A DNA stretch of 64,000 nucleotides from CAMLIZ01 sp040758375 (GCA_040758375.1 JBFLWE010000013.1:1-64000); one strand, 5' to 3'. Positions 29,047 to 37,775 are shown, counted from the stretch's first letter. The notes: generated from the letters alone by a model not told the origin. A program made the numbers and translations.

Positions 29047-30801
29047 GTGACCGCTCCAAACCAAGATTCCGTCAACCCTTCCGGCCTTTTCGCTTGGCCG
29101 CTGTTCACGGGTGCGATCGCACTCCCCACCTTGCTCGCCTTCAGCATGTCGCCATCAGCGACGGTTGGAAACCAACTGGCTTCAATGGGGCTTTGGGGGT
29201 TGGCGCTCCTCGCTATTCCGCCGACAGGTCGCCTGGTTCAGGCGGTTAAGGCGTCCTCCGTGCTCGCTGGTAGCCTGATCTGTCTGCTCGCAGTGTCGAC
29301 GTGGGATCTCGCGGTGTCTTCCTCCCCGTTGTCCACCACGCTCTCCATACAAGCCTTTCTATTGGCTGCGCTTGCAGTGCTTCTGCACGGCGCTGCCACG
29401 CGGTGCGGCTATGGTGAAGGCTATTTCACCGCCTGGCTCATTACCGGCTTTGTCAGTTCGGCCATCGCGTTGATCCAAGTCTTCCTTCCCGAGTGGGCTG
29501 ACGGGCACTTGGTTGCGCGGTCTGGTCTTGCCGGACGTGCGGTAGGGAATGTGCGTCAACCTAACCATCTGAGTGGGTTGTTATTGTGGTCTGCGGTGGC
29601 GATCGTCCCAATCCTCGAACGCCGACGACTCCCGTGGTCGTTGGGAGCGATTCTGTTCGCCTTGGTTGTTTTCGCGGTCGAGTTGTCGGCATCCCGCACT
29701 GGCTTCCTTGGGGTGATAGGGTTGGCGGTGTGGGGTCTGGCTGACAGGCGGCTATCTCTTGGCGCAAGACTGCTCTTGTGTACTGCTCCGGTCGTGTATG
29801 CCGCGGGCTGGTACGCGATGACGTTTTGGGCCACAGAGGGACATCATACTTTCGGCGCAGCAACGCGGCTTGCAGAAAAAGATGTTTCTGGCTCCCGCTT
29901 CGGTATCTGGTCCAACGCTCTCGCGCTGATCTGCATGGTTCCATGGAGCGGCGTAGGTTTCGGAGAATTCAACTACGCGTGGTCGCTCACGGCGTTTGAT
30001 GGGCGTCCCACAGCTTTTTTTGACCATACACACAACCTCGGCCTGCACCTGCTCGTCGAACTTGGGATTCCGCTCGGCTCTCTTGTGATCGCGCTGCTAC
30101 TTCTGGCCCTGTGGCAGGCATTTAGGCGCACCTGGGAAAGTGGAGGAGCGGAAGGCGCCTCGCTGCGGGCGGCCTTCGTGGGCGTGCTTCTGGCGTCCAT
30201 TCACAGCGCGCTGGAGTACCCGCTGTGGTACGGCTACTTCCTGCTGCCCACGGCTTGGGCTTGGGGCTATGCACTTGGCGGCCGTGCGGCGCCAGCGCAA
30301 GGTTCGGCGGGGGAGGCGGCCCGTTCGTCGCTCGGGCCGCTGCTGCGCATCGCCGGCGTGCTCATGGTGGCCGGCAGCGTGTTCGCGATGAAGGACTACC
30401 TGCGCGTGGCCGCGATCTTCGACCCGGCCGAAGACGCCAGGCCGCTGGAGCAGCGCATCGCCGAGGGCCAGCGCAGCGTGTTCTTCGCCCACCATGCCGA
30501 CTATGCCGCCGCCACGGTGGCGGAGCATCCTTCCGAGGCCTGGTCCGCCTTCGGCCGCGCACCCTACTACCTGCTCGACACGCGCTTGATGATGGCCTGG
30601 GCCAAGGCCTTCGCGGAGCGGGGCGACCTCGACCGCGCACGCCACATCGCCGCCCGGCTGCGCGAGTTCCGCAACCCGCAGGCGGAGGAGTTCTTCGCGC
30701 CGTGCAAGCACGAGGCCGTGCAACCGCGGCCCTGGCAATGCGAGCCGCCCTCTCGCACCATGGACTGGCGCGACTTCGAGTCGCTGAAGTACAGCGACTG
30801 A
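29047..30801 (+). CDS. Second PglL-family oligosaccharyltransferase
   Basis: Membrane protein of 584 residues with PglL_A, Wzy_C and Wzy_C_2-like regions. It has GNVRQPNHLSGLLLW near residue 160, the ASRTGFLG helix, a periplasmic SGVGFGEFNYAW and FFDHTHNLGLHLLVELGIP with the conserved His, then HSALEYPLWYGYFLLP. It starts with GTG at 29047, seven bases after a GAAGG. It probably glycosylates pilin or other exported proteins. Composition changes inside the gene: up to about 30,250 it is AT-richer like its neighbour, while the last third is as GC-rich as the rest (30601-30660 is 78% GC). That suggests a recombination joint. Confidence 0.82.
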   Translation: MTAPNQDSVNPSGLFAWPLFTGAIALPTLLAFSMSPSATVGNQLASMGLWGLALLAIPPTGRLVQAVKASSVLAGSLICLLAVSTWDLAVSSSPLSTTLSIQAFLLAALAVLLHGAATRCGYGEGYFTAWLITGFVSSAIALIQVFLPEWADGHLVARSGLAGRAVGNVRQPNHLSGLLLWSAVAIVPILERRRLPWSLGAILFALVVFAVELSASRTGFLGVIGLAVWGLADRRLSLGARLLLCTAPVVYAAGWYAMTFWATEGHHTFGAATRLAEKDVSGSRFGIWSNALALICMVPWSGVGFGEFNYAWSLTAFDGRPTAFFDHTHNLGLHLLVELGIPLGSLVIALLLLALWQAFRRTWESGGAEGASLRAAFVGVLLASIHSALEYPLWYGYFLLPTAWAWGYALGGRAAPAQGSAGEAARSSLGPLLRIAGVLMVAGSVFAMKDYLRVAAIFDPAEDARPLEQRIAEGQRSVFFAHHADYAAATVAEHPSEAWSAFGRAPYYLLDTRLMMAWAKAFAERGDLDRARHIAARLREFRNPQAEEFFAPCKHEAVQPRPWQCEPPSRTMDWRDFESLKYSD

Positions 30802-30809
30802 AGCCGAGA

Positions 30810-31064
30810 TCAATAGTGGTAGCGCAGTTGAGCGATCAACAGCGCATCTTTCTCCGGCTTGTAGACCATGCGATGCTCATCGGTGATGCGGCGCGACCAG
30901 AAGCCGGCCAAGGCATGCTTCAACGGTTCGGGCTTGCCAATGCCGCTGAACGGCTCGCGCAGGGTGTTCTCAATGAGCTCAATGATTCGCTTGACGATGC
31001 GCTTGTCCTGTTGCTGCCAGTAAACGTAGTCCTCCCAGGCCTGCTCGGCGAACACGAGCTTCAC
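30810..31064 (-). CDS. yoeB: Toxin YoeB (mRNA endoribonuclease)
   Basis: RelE-superfamily toxin of 84 residues that cuts mRNA at the ribosomal A site. It aligns along its whole length with E. coli YoeB: YWQQQDKRIVKRI, GKPEPLKHALAGFWSRRI and the C-terminal RYHY. Catalytic Glu46, Arg65 and His83 are all in place, so it should be active. Its ATG overlaps the yefM stop by four bases. It converges on the second PglL gene with eight bases between them. Confidence 0.94.
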   Translation of the reverse strand: MKLVFAEQAWEDYVYWQQQDKRIVKRIIELIENTLREPFSGIGKPEPLKHALAGFWSRRITDEHRMVYKPEKDALLIAQLRYHY

Positions 31065-31312
31065 TTCGCAAGTTTCCGCTCTTTGCCTTTGCCCGCCTGC
31101 AGCGCTTCGATCGCTGCCAGCAGTCGCCTGGCATTCGCCGGGCTGCGCAACAAGTAGGCGGTTTCCTCGAGGGCCTTGAAGTCGTCCAGCGAGAGCATCA
31201 CCACCGACTGCTCACCATTGCGGGTGATGATCAGCGGCTCGTGGTCGTTGCATACGCGGTCCATCGTCTTGGCCAAGTTGGCCCGCGCAGCGGTGTAGGT
31301 GATGGCATCCAT
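31061..31312 (-). CDS. yefM: Antitoxin YefM
   Basis: Phd/YefM antitoxin of 83 residues that binds YoeB and represses the operon. The N-terminal DNA-binding part is MDAITYTAARANLAKTMDRVC, followed by HEPLIITRNGEQSVVMLSLDDF and an extended charged C-terminus for toxin binding. A GGAG ribosome binding site lies about 11 bases before the ATG. A pair of TGTACA-type half-sites lies just upstream. Confidence 0.94.
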   Translation of the reverse strand: MDAITYTAARANLAKTMDRVCNDHEPLIITRNGEQSVVMLSLDDFKALEETAYLLRSPANARRLLAAIEALQAGKGKERKLAK

Positions 31313-31328
31313 GATGCGAGCTCCATTA

Positions 31329-31346
31329 TGTACGTTTTATTGTACA
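31329..31346 (-). promoter_or_regulatory. YefM-YoeB operator and promoter region
   Basis: TGTACA at 31341-31346 and TGTACG at 31329-31334 have centres exactly 12 bases apart. That matches the TGTACA core and spacing described for the E. coli yefM-yoeB operator. On the minus strand CATAAT next to the second site could be the -10, so binding would block transcription. Confidence 0.7.
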
Positions 31347-31360
31347 TATAGCCCTCGACG

Positions 31361-31840
31361 CTACGCCGCCACCCAGTCCCCCGACTTCCCGCCGCGCTTT
31401 TCGAGCAGCCGCACACTGTCGATCACCATGCCGCGGTCGGCGGCCTTGCACATGTCGTAGATCGTGAGCAAGCCCACCTGCACGGCGGTGAGCGCCTCCA
31501 TCTCCACGCCGGTGCGGCCCACGGTTTCGGCCTGCACCGTGCAGCGCACCAGCGACTGCGCCTCGTCGAGCTCGAACTCCACCGCCACACGTGTCAGCGG
31601 CAGCGGGTGGCACAGCGGCACGAGGTCGGCGGTGCGCTTGGCGCCCTGGATCGCGGCGATGCGCGCGATGCCGATCACGTCGCCCTTCTTGGCGTCGCCG
31701 CGGGCGATCAGCGCCAGCGTCTCGGGCTGCATGCGGATCACGCCGGTGGCGCGGGCCATGCGGTGCGTCTCGGCCTTGGCGCCCACGCCCACCATGTGGG
31801 CCTGGCCGTGGGGATCGAAGTGCGTCAGCGGCGTGTTCAT
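31361..31840 (-). CDS. moaC: Cyclic pyranopterin monophosphate synthase MoaC
   Basis: Second step of molybdenum cofactor synthesis: turns the MoaA product into cyclic pyranopterin monophosphate. The 159 residues begin LTHFDPHGQAHMVGVGAK. They include LVPLCHPLPLTRV (active-site His), GVEMEALTAVQVGLLTIYDMCKA, and the C-terminal LLEKRGGKSGDW with catalytic Lys residues. The frame is open far upstream, but the ATG at 31840 gives the family N-terminus. It is divergent from the M48 gene at 31886 across 45 bases. Confidence 0.95.
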   Translation of the reverse strand: MNTPLTHFDPHGQAHMVGVGAKAETHRMARATGVIRMQPETLALIARGDAKKGDVIGIARIAAIQGAKRTADLVPLCHPLPLTRVAVEFELDEAQSLVRCTVQAETVGRTGVEMEALTAVQVGLLTIYDMCKAADRGMVIDSVRLLEKRGGKSGDWVAA

Positions 31841-31885
31841 GCAGAAATAACCCAGCAATCTGTGCGGTGTCATCATAGCGACCGC

Positions 31886-33481
31886 ATGAAGATGTCCCGT
31901 CTGTCCGCGGCGCTGGCCGCCGCCCTTGCGCTGTCGGCCACGCCGCTCGCGCCGCAGGCCCAGGTGCGCCTGCCGGCGCTGGGCGAATCGGTCTCCGAAG
32001 ACTTCAGCGTGGGCGCCGAAAAGCGCCTGGGCGAGCAGATCATGCGCGAGGTGCGGCGCGACCCCGACTACCTCGACGACCCGCAGCTGCTCGACTACCT
32101 GCAGACGATCTGGCAGCCGCTGGTGCAGGCGGCGCGCGCGCGCGGCGAGATCACCGCCGAGACCGAGTCGCTGTTCGCTTGGGAGTCGTTCCTGGTGCGT
32201 GACCGCAGCATCAACGCCTTTGCGCTTCCGGGCGGCTATGTGGGGGTGCACCTGGGCCTGATGGCGGCCACCACCTCGCGCGACGAGCTCGCCGCCGTGC
32301 TGGCGCACGAGCTGTCCCACGTGAGCCAGCGCCACATCGCGCGCAGCATGGTCAATGCCTCGCGCCAGTCGCTGGTGGGCATGGCGGCCATCATCCTGGG
32401 CGCCATCGCGGCCAGCCGGGCCAGCAGCGCCGACGCCACGCAGGCGGTGGTGGTGGGCGGCCAGGCCGCCTTGCAGCAAGGGCAGCTGAACTTCTCGCGC
32501 GACATGGAGCGCGAGGCCGACCGCGTGGGCTACGGCGTGCTGTCGTCTGCCGGCTTCTCGCCGGCCGGCGTGGCGACCATGTTCGAGAAGCTCGAGAGCG
32601 CCTACCGTCTCAACGACAGCGGCGCCTACCCGTACCTGCGCAGCCACCCGCTGACCGGCGAACGCATCGGCGATGCGCGCTCGCGCGCCTCGCTCGGCCA
32701 GGCGGCGCCGCAGAGCAGCCCGTTGCGTCACGTGATGATGCAGGCGCGCGCCCGCGTGCTGGCCGACGCGCGCGAGCCTTCGCTGCGCCGGGCGCAAGGC
32801 GCCGACGCGGTGGCGCCGAGCGCCACGCCGGCGGAGCGGCTGGGTGCCTTTTATGCCAGCGCGCTGGCCTCCACGCAGTTGCGCGACTGGGCGCGTGCCG
32901 ATGCCGCGCTGCAAAAGGCCGAGGCGCTGCTGCGCGCCAGCCCGCAGGCCGAGGCCTCGGCGCTGCGCGCGCTGCAGTGGCTGCGTGCACAGTCGCTGGC
33001 CGCACGCGGCGAAGGGCTGCGCGCCTTGGCCGTGCTGGACGAGGCGGACGACGATGGGTCGCGCAGCGCCTTGCTGCTGCGCGCCCAGGCCGCGACCGTG
33101 GCGGCCCAGCGCAGCGGCCCGCCGGGGCAAGACCAGGCCCCGGCCGCGCTGCGCCAGAGCGTGGAGGCCTTGCAGACCTGGGTGTCGCTGCACCGCCACG
33201 ACGCCACGGCCTGGAGCCAGCTGGCGCAGTCGGCCGGGCAGGCAGGCCTGCCCCTGCGTGCGGTGCGCGCCGAAGCCGAGGCGCGGGCCGCGGTGGGGGA
33301 CTTCAACGGAGCCATCGACCGTTTGCGCGCGGCGCAGCGCCTGGCGCGCAACCCGACGCGCGGCGACTTCATCGACGCCTCGATCATCGACGCGCGCCTG
33401 CGCGACCTGGAAACCGCACGGCGCGAACTGGCCGCCGAGCTGCGCGCAGACCGGCGCGGCTCGCAAGGGCCGGACCAGTAA
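31886..33481 (+). CDS. M48 peptidase with TPR-like tail, BepA-like
   Basis: Periplasmic zinc protease/chaperone of the BepA type, which in E. coli helps assemble outer-membrane LptD. The 531 residues have a Sec signal peptide (MKMSRLSAALAAALALSATPLAPQAQ), HELSH near residue 140 with zinc-ligand His residues, the third ligand Glu in DMEREADRVGYG near 210, and the HPLTGERIGDA motif near 255. The second half is helical repeat sequence rich in Ala and Leu, like TPRs. It is slightly longer than E. coli BepA. An ATG six bases downstream is an alternative start. Confidence 0.87.
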   Translation: MKMSRLSAALAAALALSATPLAPQAQVRLPALGESVSEDFSVGAEKRLGEQIMREVRRDPDYLDDPQLLDYLQTIWQPLVQAARARGEITAETESLFAWESFLVRDRSINAFALPGGYVGVHLGLMAATTSRDELAAVLAHELSHVSQRHIARSMVNASRQSLVGMAAIILGAIAASRASSADATQAVVVGGQAALQQGQLNFSRDMEREADRVGYGVLSSAGFSPAGVATMFEKLESAYRLNDSGAYPYLRSHPLTGERIGDARSRASLGQAAPQSSPLRHVMMQARARVLADAREPSLRRAQGADAVAPSATPAERLGAFYASALASTQLRDWARADAALQKAEALLRASPQAEASALRALQWLRAQSLAARGEGLRALAVLDEADDDGSRSALLLRAQAATVAAQRSGPPGQDQAPAALRQSVEALQTWVSLHRHDATAWSQLAQSAGQAGLPLRAVRAEAEARAAVGDFNGAIDRLRAAQRLARNPTRGDFIDASIIDARLRDLETARRELAAELRADRRGSQGPDQ

Positions 33482-33491
33482 GAAGTACCGG

Positions 33492-33707
33492 CTATTGGGC
33501 CGTGACGCCCGGCTTCGCAGCGCTGCTTCGTGCTGAATCCTGGCCGTTGACGGGGCCCTGGCGGCCGTTGCCGGTGTCCTGCGGCGCCTCGGGTCCGGGC
33601 TGTGGCAGGGTGGAATCCAGGGCTTCGAGCTGGGCGCGCCAGCGTGCGACGTGCCAGGCCGTGACACGCTGGGCGGCTTGCCGGATGCTGGGGTCGAGGG
33701 TTTTCAT
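33492..33707 (-). CDS. Hypothetical 71-residue protein
   Basis: Small protein MKTLDPSIRQAAQRVTAW followed by HVARWRAQLEALDSTLPQ and a Pro/Gly/Gln/Asn-rich tail. The first 35 residues look like an amphipathic helical unit; the tail is probably disordered. I do not recognise a family. It lies downstream of glcF on the same strand, 121 bases after the glcF stop, and a strong RNA hairpin lies in that gap. Its codon use is GC-rich, as in true genes here. It may be co-transcribed with glcDEF. Confidence 0.45.
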   Translation of the reverse strand: MKTLDPSIRQAAQRVTAWHVARWRAQLEALDSTLPQPGPEAPQDTGNGRQGPVNGQDSARSSAAKPGVTAQ

Positions 33708-33732
33708 GCGGTCTTGTCCGTGGAAGTGACGT

Positions 33733-33777
33733 GCATGGCCTCGTGATGGGACGCTGTAGAGCATCCCACGGCCATGC
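33733..33777 (-). ncRNA. Long two-part hairpin between glcF and the small gene
   Basis: Outer arms GCATGGCC (33733-33740) and GGCCATGC (33770-33777) pair perfectly. Inner arms TGGGACGCT (33747-33755) and AGCATCCCA (33760-33768) pair at eight of nine positions around GTAG. The one mismatch is C-A on the plus strand but becomes a G-U pair in RNA from the minus strand. That favours a folded RNA in the glcF direction. There is no U-tract, so it is a structured leader, processing site or weak terminator. Confidence 0.4.
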
Positions 33778-33828
33778 TGATGACGTTTGCGTTGTGGCAA
33801 ACGGCGTGCGCGCTTCCCGGCGCCGTTG

Positions 33829-35067
33829 TTACAAACCCAGCGCTTCGTCCACCACCTCGATCCAGTGCCGCACCGGTGTGGCGGTGCCGCTTTGCAGGTG
33901 CTGGATGCAGCCGATGTTGGCCGACACGATGGTTTGCGGCTGCGTGGCCGACAGGTGGCCCAGCTTGCGGTCGCGCAAGGCTTTCGACAGCTCGGGCTGC
34001 AGCACCGAGTAGGTGCCCGCCGAGCCGCAGCACAAGTGGCTTTCGGCGGCGGCCAGCGTGACCTCGAAGCCCAGCGCGCGCAGCCCTTCTTCGACGCCGC
34101 CGCGCAACTGCTGTCCGTGCTGCAGGGTGCAAGGCGGGTGGAACGCCAGCCGCGTGGCCGGCGGCGTGCGGGCTCTGCGGCGCTTGAGCGCGGGCAGCAG
34201 CTCGGGCAGCAGCTCCGAAGCATCCTTGGTCAGCGCCGCAATGCGTGCCGCGCGCTCGGCGTAGGCCGGGTCATGCGCGAGCGCGTGGCCGTATTCCTTG
34301 ACCGTCACGCCGCAGCCGGAGGCGTTCATCACGATCGCCTCCACCTCGCCGCGCTCGACCAGCGGCCACCAGGCGTCGATGTTGCGGCGCATGTCGTTCA
34401 GCCCGCCCTCGCGGTCGTTGAGATGGGTGCGGATCGCACCGCAGCAGCCGGCCTCGTCGGCCACCAGGGTCTGGATGCCGGCCGCGTCGAGCAGGCGCGC
34501 GGTGGCGCTGTTGATGTTGGGCGCCATCGCCGGCTGCACGCAGCCCAGCAGCATCAGCACCTTGCGCTTGTGGTGACGCGCCGGCCAGCGGTGGGCGCGC
34601 GCATCGGCCTTGGCTGGCACCTTGTCCTTCAAGGCCGCGGGCAGCAAGGGCCGCACCATCTGGCCGAGTTTCATCGCCGGCTTGAACAGCGGCGAGGTCA
34701 AGCCCTCCTTGAGCAGCCAACGCACCGCGCGTTCCCCGGCCGGGCGCTGCACGCGCTGCTCCACCACCTGCCGGCCGATGTCGACCAGGTGGCCGTACTG
34801 CACGCCCGATGGGCAGGTGGATTCGCAGTTGCGGCAGGTCAGGCAGCGGTCGAGGTGGAGCTGCGTGGCGCGCGTGGGCGCGGCGCCTTCGAGCACCTGC
34901 TTCATCAGGTAGATGCGCCCGCGCGGGCCGTCGAGCTCGTCGCCCAGCAGCTGGTAGGTGGGGCAGGTGGCGGTGCAGAAGCCGCAGTGCACGCACTTGC
35001 GCAGGATCGCTTCAGCTTCGTCGCCTTCGGGGGTGCCGCGGAATTCGGGCGCCAGGTGGGTTTGCAT
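33829..35067 (-). CDS. glcF: Glycolate oxidase iron-sulfur subunit GlcF
   Basis: Iron-sulfur subunit passing electrons from glycolate oxidation to the quinone pool, 412 residues. Two 4Fe-4S ligand sets are complete: CVHCGFCTATCP near residue 25 and CLTCRNCESTCP near residue 75. Two cysteine-rich CCG domains follow, with DEAGCCGAIRTH and SHLCCGSAGTYS. Last of the glcD-glcE-glcF set on this strand, 15 bases after glcE. Confidence 0.94.
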   Translation of the reverse strand: MQTHLAPEFRGTPEGDEAEAILRKCVHCGFCTATCPTYQLLGDELDGPRGRIYLMKQVLEGAAPTRATQLHLDRCLTCRNCESTCPSGVQYGHLVDIGRQVVEQRVQRPAGERAVRWLLKEGLTSPLFKPAMKLGQMVRPLLPAALKDKVPAKADARAHRWPARHHKRKVLMLLGCVQPAMAPNINSATARLLDAAGIQTLVADEAGCCGAIRTHLNDREGGLNDMRRNIDAWWPLVERGEVEAIVMNASGCGVTVKEYGHALAHDPAYAERAARIAALTKDASELLPELLPALKRRRARTPPATRLAFHPPCTLQHGQQLRGGVEEGLRALGFEVTLAAAESHLCCGSAGTYSVLQPELSKALRDRKLGHLSATQPQTIVSANIGCIQHLQSGTATPVRHWIEVVDEALGL

Positions 35068-35082
35068 GAGGAGGAGTGGAGA

Positions 35083-36177
35083 TCAGAGCCCCGGGTACAG
35101 CCGGCCGGGGTTGAAGATGCGGTCGGGGTCGAAAGCCTGCTTCAGCTCGCGGTGGATGCGCTCCAGCGGCGCACTCAGCGGCGCGAACACGCCGCCGGAC
35201 TTGTCGCGCGCCATGAACAGCGTGGCGTGGCCCCCGGCCTGGGCGGCGGCCGCCCGCACCGCGGCGGCCGGCGTGCTGGTGCACAGCCAGCGCTGCGCGC
35301 CGCCCCATTCGACGAGCGACTCGCCCGAAAGGTTCAGCGGCGCGGCGGTGGAAGGCAGCGACAGGCGCCACAGCGCGGCACCGGCCTCCACCGCCTTGCG
35401 CGCGCCGACGAAGAATTCGTCGGTCTGGTCGCGCAGCCCCTGCCAGAAGGCGGCGGCCATGGCCGGCTCGATCACTTCGCCGCCCAGCTGCGCGGCGGCG
35501 GCGTCCACCGCGGCCGCCGCGCCGGCCAGGCGCACGACCAGCATGCCTTCCCACCAGGCGCTGGCCTGCAGCGGCAGCGGTTGGCCGGACCAGGTGTTCA
35601 CCGCCTGCAGCGCCGCCGCCTGGTCGAACTCGAAGCGCAGCGTGGCCTGGGCCGGCGGCAGCGGCATCACCTTCAGCGACACCTCGCAGATCACGCCCAG
35701 CGTGCCCAGCGAGCCGGCCACCAGGCGCGACAGGTCGTAGCCCGCCACGTTCTTCATCACCTGCCCGCCGAAGCCGAGCAGCTCGCCCTTGCCGTTGAGC
35801 ATCGACAAGCCCAGCACATGGTCGCGCAGCGAGCCGCAGGCCGCGCGCGCGGGGCCGCTCAGGCCGCTGGCCACCATGCCGCCCACGGTGCCGCCGGGGG
35901 CGAAGCGCGGCGGCTCGAAGGGCAGCCACTGGCCGCGCTCGGCCAGCACGGCCTCCAGCTCGGCCAGGGGCGTGCCGGCGCGCGCCGTGACCACCAGCTC
36001 GGTGGGCTCGTAGCTGGAGATGCCGGCCAGCGGCCGCAGGTCCAGCGGCTCGCCTTGCACCGGCTCGCCGTAGAAGGCCTTGGTGTTGCCGCCATGGATC
36101 GCCAGCGGCGTCTTGTCGTGCCGCGCCTGGGCGATGCGGTCGATCAGCGCTTGCAGCGCGGGGTCGTGCGCCGCCAT
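35083..36177 (-). CDS. glcE: Glycolate oxidase FAD-binding subunit GlcE
   Basis: Second flavin subunit, 364 residues. The FAD-binding PCMH-type domain includes TARAGTPLAELEAVLAERGQWLPFEPP and the PGGTVGGMVASGLSGPARAACGSLRDHVLG block, followed by FGGQVMKNVAGYDLSRLVAGSLGTLGVI. The C-terminal FDPDRIFNPGRLYPGL is typical. Two bases separate it from the glcD stop, so they are tightly coupled. Confidence 0.94.
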   Translation of the reverse strand: MAAHDPALQALIDRIAQARHDKTPLAIHGGNTKAFYGEPVQGEPLDLRPLAGISSYEPTELVVTARAGTPLAELEAVLAERGQWLPFEPPRFAPGGTVGGMVASGLSGPARAACGSLRDHVLGLSMLNGKGELLGFGGQVMKNVAGYDLSRLVAGSLGTLGVICEVSLKVMPLPPAQATLRFEFDQAAALQAVNTWSGQPLPLQASAWWEGMLVVRLAGAAAAVDAAAAQLGGEVIEPAMAAAFWQGLRDQTDEFFVGARKAVEAGAALWRLSLPSTAAPLNLSGESLVEWGGAQRWLCTSTPAAAVRAAAAQAGGHATLFMARDKSGGVFAPLSAPLERIHRELKQAFDPDRIFNPGRLYPGL

Positions 36178-36179
36178 GC

Positions 36180-37688
36180 TCAGAACCGCTCCAGCTCAGG
36201 AAACGCGAGCAGCCCCTTGCGAACCACCATCTTGCCGCCCTCGGCGCAGCGGTGCAGCGTGGGGATCACCTTGCCGGGGTTGAGCAGGCCGGCGGGGTCG
36301 AACGCACGCTTCACGCTTTCCATCTGCTGCAGTTCCTCGGGGCTGAACTGCACGCACATCGAGGCCAGCTTCTCGATGCCCACGCCGTGCTCGCCGGTGA
36401 CGGTGCCGCCCAGCGCCACGCTGGTCTCCAGGATGTCGGCGCCGAACTCCTCGGCGCGGCGCAGCTGGTCTTCGTCGTTGGCGTCGAACAGGATCAACGG
36501 GTGCAGGTTGCCGTCGCCGGCGTGGAACACGTTCACGCAGCGCAACTGGTACTTCTGTTCCATCTGCTGGATGGCCAGCAGGATGTCGGCCAGCCGTTTG
36601 CGCGGGATGGTGGAGTCCATGCACATGTAGTCGGGGCTGATGCGGCCGCTGGCCGGAAACGCGTTCTTGCGGCCGCTCCAGAACTTCAGGCGCTGCGCCT
36701 CGTCGCGGCTTACCTCAAGACGGGTCGCGCCGCAGCCGGTGAGCACGTCCAGCATGCGCTGGATCTCCTCGTTCACTTCTTCCGGCGTGCCGTCGCTTTC
36801 GCACAGCAGGATCGCCGCGGCGTTCAGGTCATAGCCGGCGTGCACGAAGTCCTCCACCGCGGCGGTCATCGGCTTGTCCATCATCTCCAGGCCCGCGGGG
36901 ATGATGCCGGCGGCGATGATGCTGGCCACCGCGTGGCCGGCATGCGCGATGTCGTCGAAGCTGGCCATGATGCAGCGCGCGAGCTGCGGCTTGGGCACCA
37001 GCTTCACGGTCACCTCGGTGGTCACGGCCAGCATGCCCTCGCTGCCCACCACCGCGGCCAGCAGGTCCAGGCCCGGCGCATCGAGCGCATGCGAACCGAA
37101 CACCACCGGCTCGCCCTCGATGGTGAAGCCCTTGACCTGCATCACGTTGTGCAGCGTCAGGCCGTACTTCAGGCAGTGCACGCCGCCGGAGTTCTCGGCC
37201 ACGTTGCCGCCGATGGTGCAGGCGATCTGGCTGCTCGGGTCGGGGGCGTAGTACAGGCCGTGCGGCGCAGCCGCCTCGCTGATCGCGAGGTTGCGCACGC
37301 CGCATTGCACGGTGGCCGTGCGCGCCAGCGGGTTCACCTCCAGGATGCGGTTGAACTTGGCCAGGCTCAGCACCACGCCCATGGCATGCGGCATGGCCCC
37401 GCCCGACAGCCCCGTGCCAGCGCCGCGCGCCACCACCGGCAGCTGGCGTTCATGGCACACGCGCAGCACCGCCGCCACCTGCGCCTCGGTCTCGGGCAGG
37501 GCCACCGCCAGCGGCTGCTGCCGGTAGGCCGTGAGGCCGTCGCACTCGTAAGGCGTGGTGTCCTCGCTGCGCCAGAGCAGGGCATGGGCAGGCAGCACGG
37601 CCGACAGCGCGCTCACCGCTTCGCGTTGCCGGCGCCGGCGTTCCTCGGCCGACACCGCGGCCGCTTCGGTGGACATGGGGGCGTTCAT
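36180..37688 (-). CDS. glcD: Glycolate oxidase catalytic subunit GlcD
   Basis: FAD-linked oxidase that turns glycolate into glyoxylate, 502 residues. The FAD domain has VARGAGTGLSGGAMP near residue 90 and TIGGNVAENSGGVHCLKYGLT. The C-terminal FAD-oxidase domain has VNVFHAGDGNLHPLIL, GTVTGEHGVGIEK, and the closing KRAFDPAGLLNPGK. The frame is open upstream, but the ATG at 37688 gives the expected N-terminus. First gene of glcDEF; a perfect inverted repeat lies 69 bases upstream of the start. Confidence 0.94.
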   Translation of the reverse strand: MNAPMSTEAAAVSAEERRRRQREAVSALSAVLPAHALLWRSEDTTPYECDGLTAYRQQPLAVALPETEAQVAAVLRVCHERQLPVVARGAGTGLSGGAMPHAMGVVLSLAKFNRILEVNPLARTATVQCGVRNLAISEAAAPHGLYYAPDPSSQIACTIGGNVAENSGGVHCLKYGLTLHNVMQVKGFTIEGEPVVFGSHALDAPGLDLLAAVVGSEGMLAVTTEVTVKLVPKPQLARCIMASFDDIAHAGHAVASIIAAGIIPAGLEMMDKPMTAAVEDFVHAGYDLNAAAILLCESDGTPEEVNEEIQRMLDVLTGCGATRLEVSRDEAQRLKFWSGRKNAFPASGRISPDYMCMDSTIPRKRLADILLAIQQMEQKYQLRCVNVFHAGDGNLHPLILFDANDEDQLRRAEEFGADILETSVALGGTVTGEHGVGIEKLASMCVQFSPEELQQMESVKRAFDPAGLLNPGKVIPTLHRCAEGGKMVVRKGLLAFPELERF

Positions 37689-37756
37689 CGCGCCGCCACT
37701 GTAGCGCGCGCGGCCTGAAAGCCGGCTGAGAAACGCACGGCGCCAGGCTTGAGGGG

Positions 37757-37775
37757 GGTCAAAGCTGTTTTGACC
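37757..37775 (-). promoter_or_regulatory. Inverted repeat upstream of glcD (candidate operator)
   Basis: GGTCAAA-GCTGT-TTTGACC is a perfect seven-base inverted repeat in the 109-base gap between the FIST gene stop and glcD. Read towards glcD it contains TTGACC, a -35-like hexamer, so a bound regulator could cover the promoter. The regulator is unknown; no regulator gene adjoins the operon. Confidence 0.45.
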
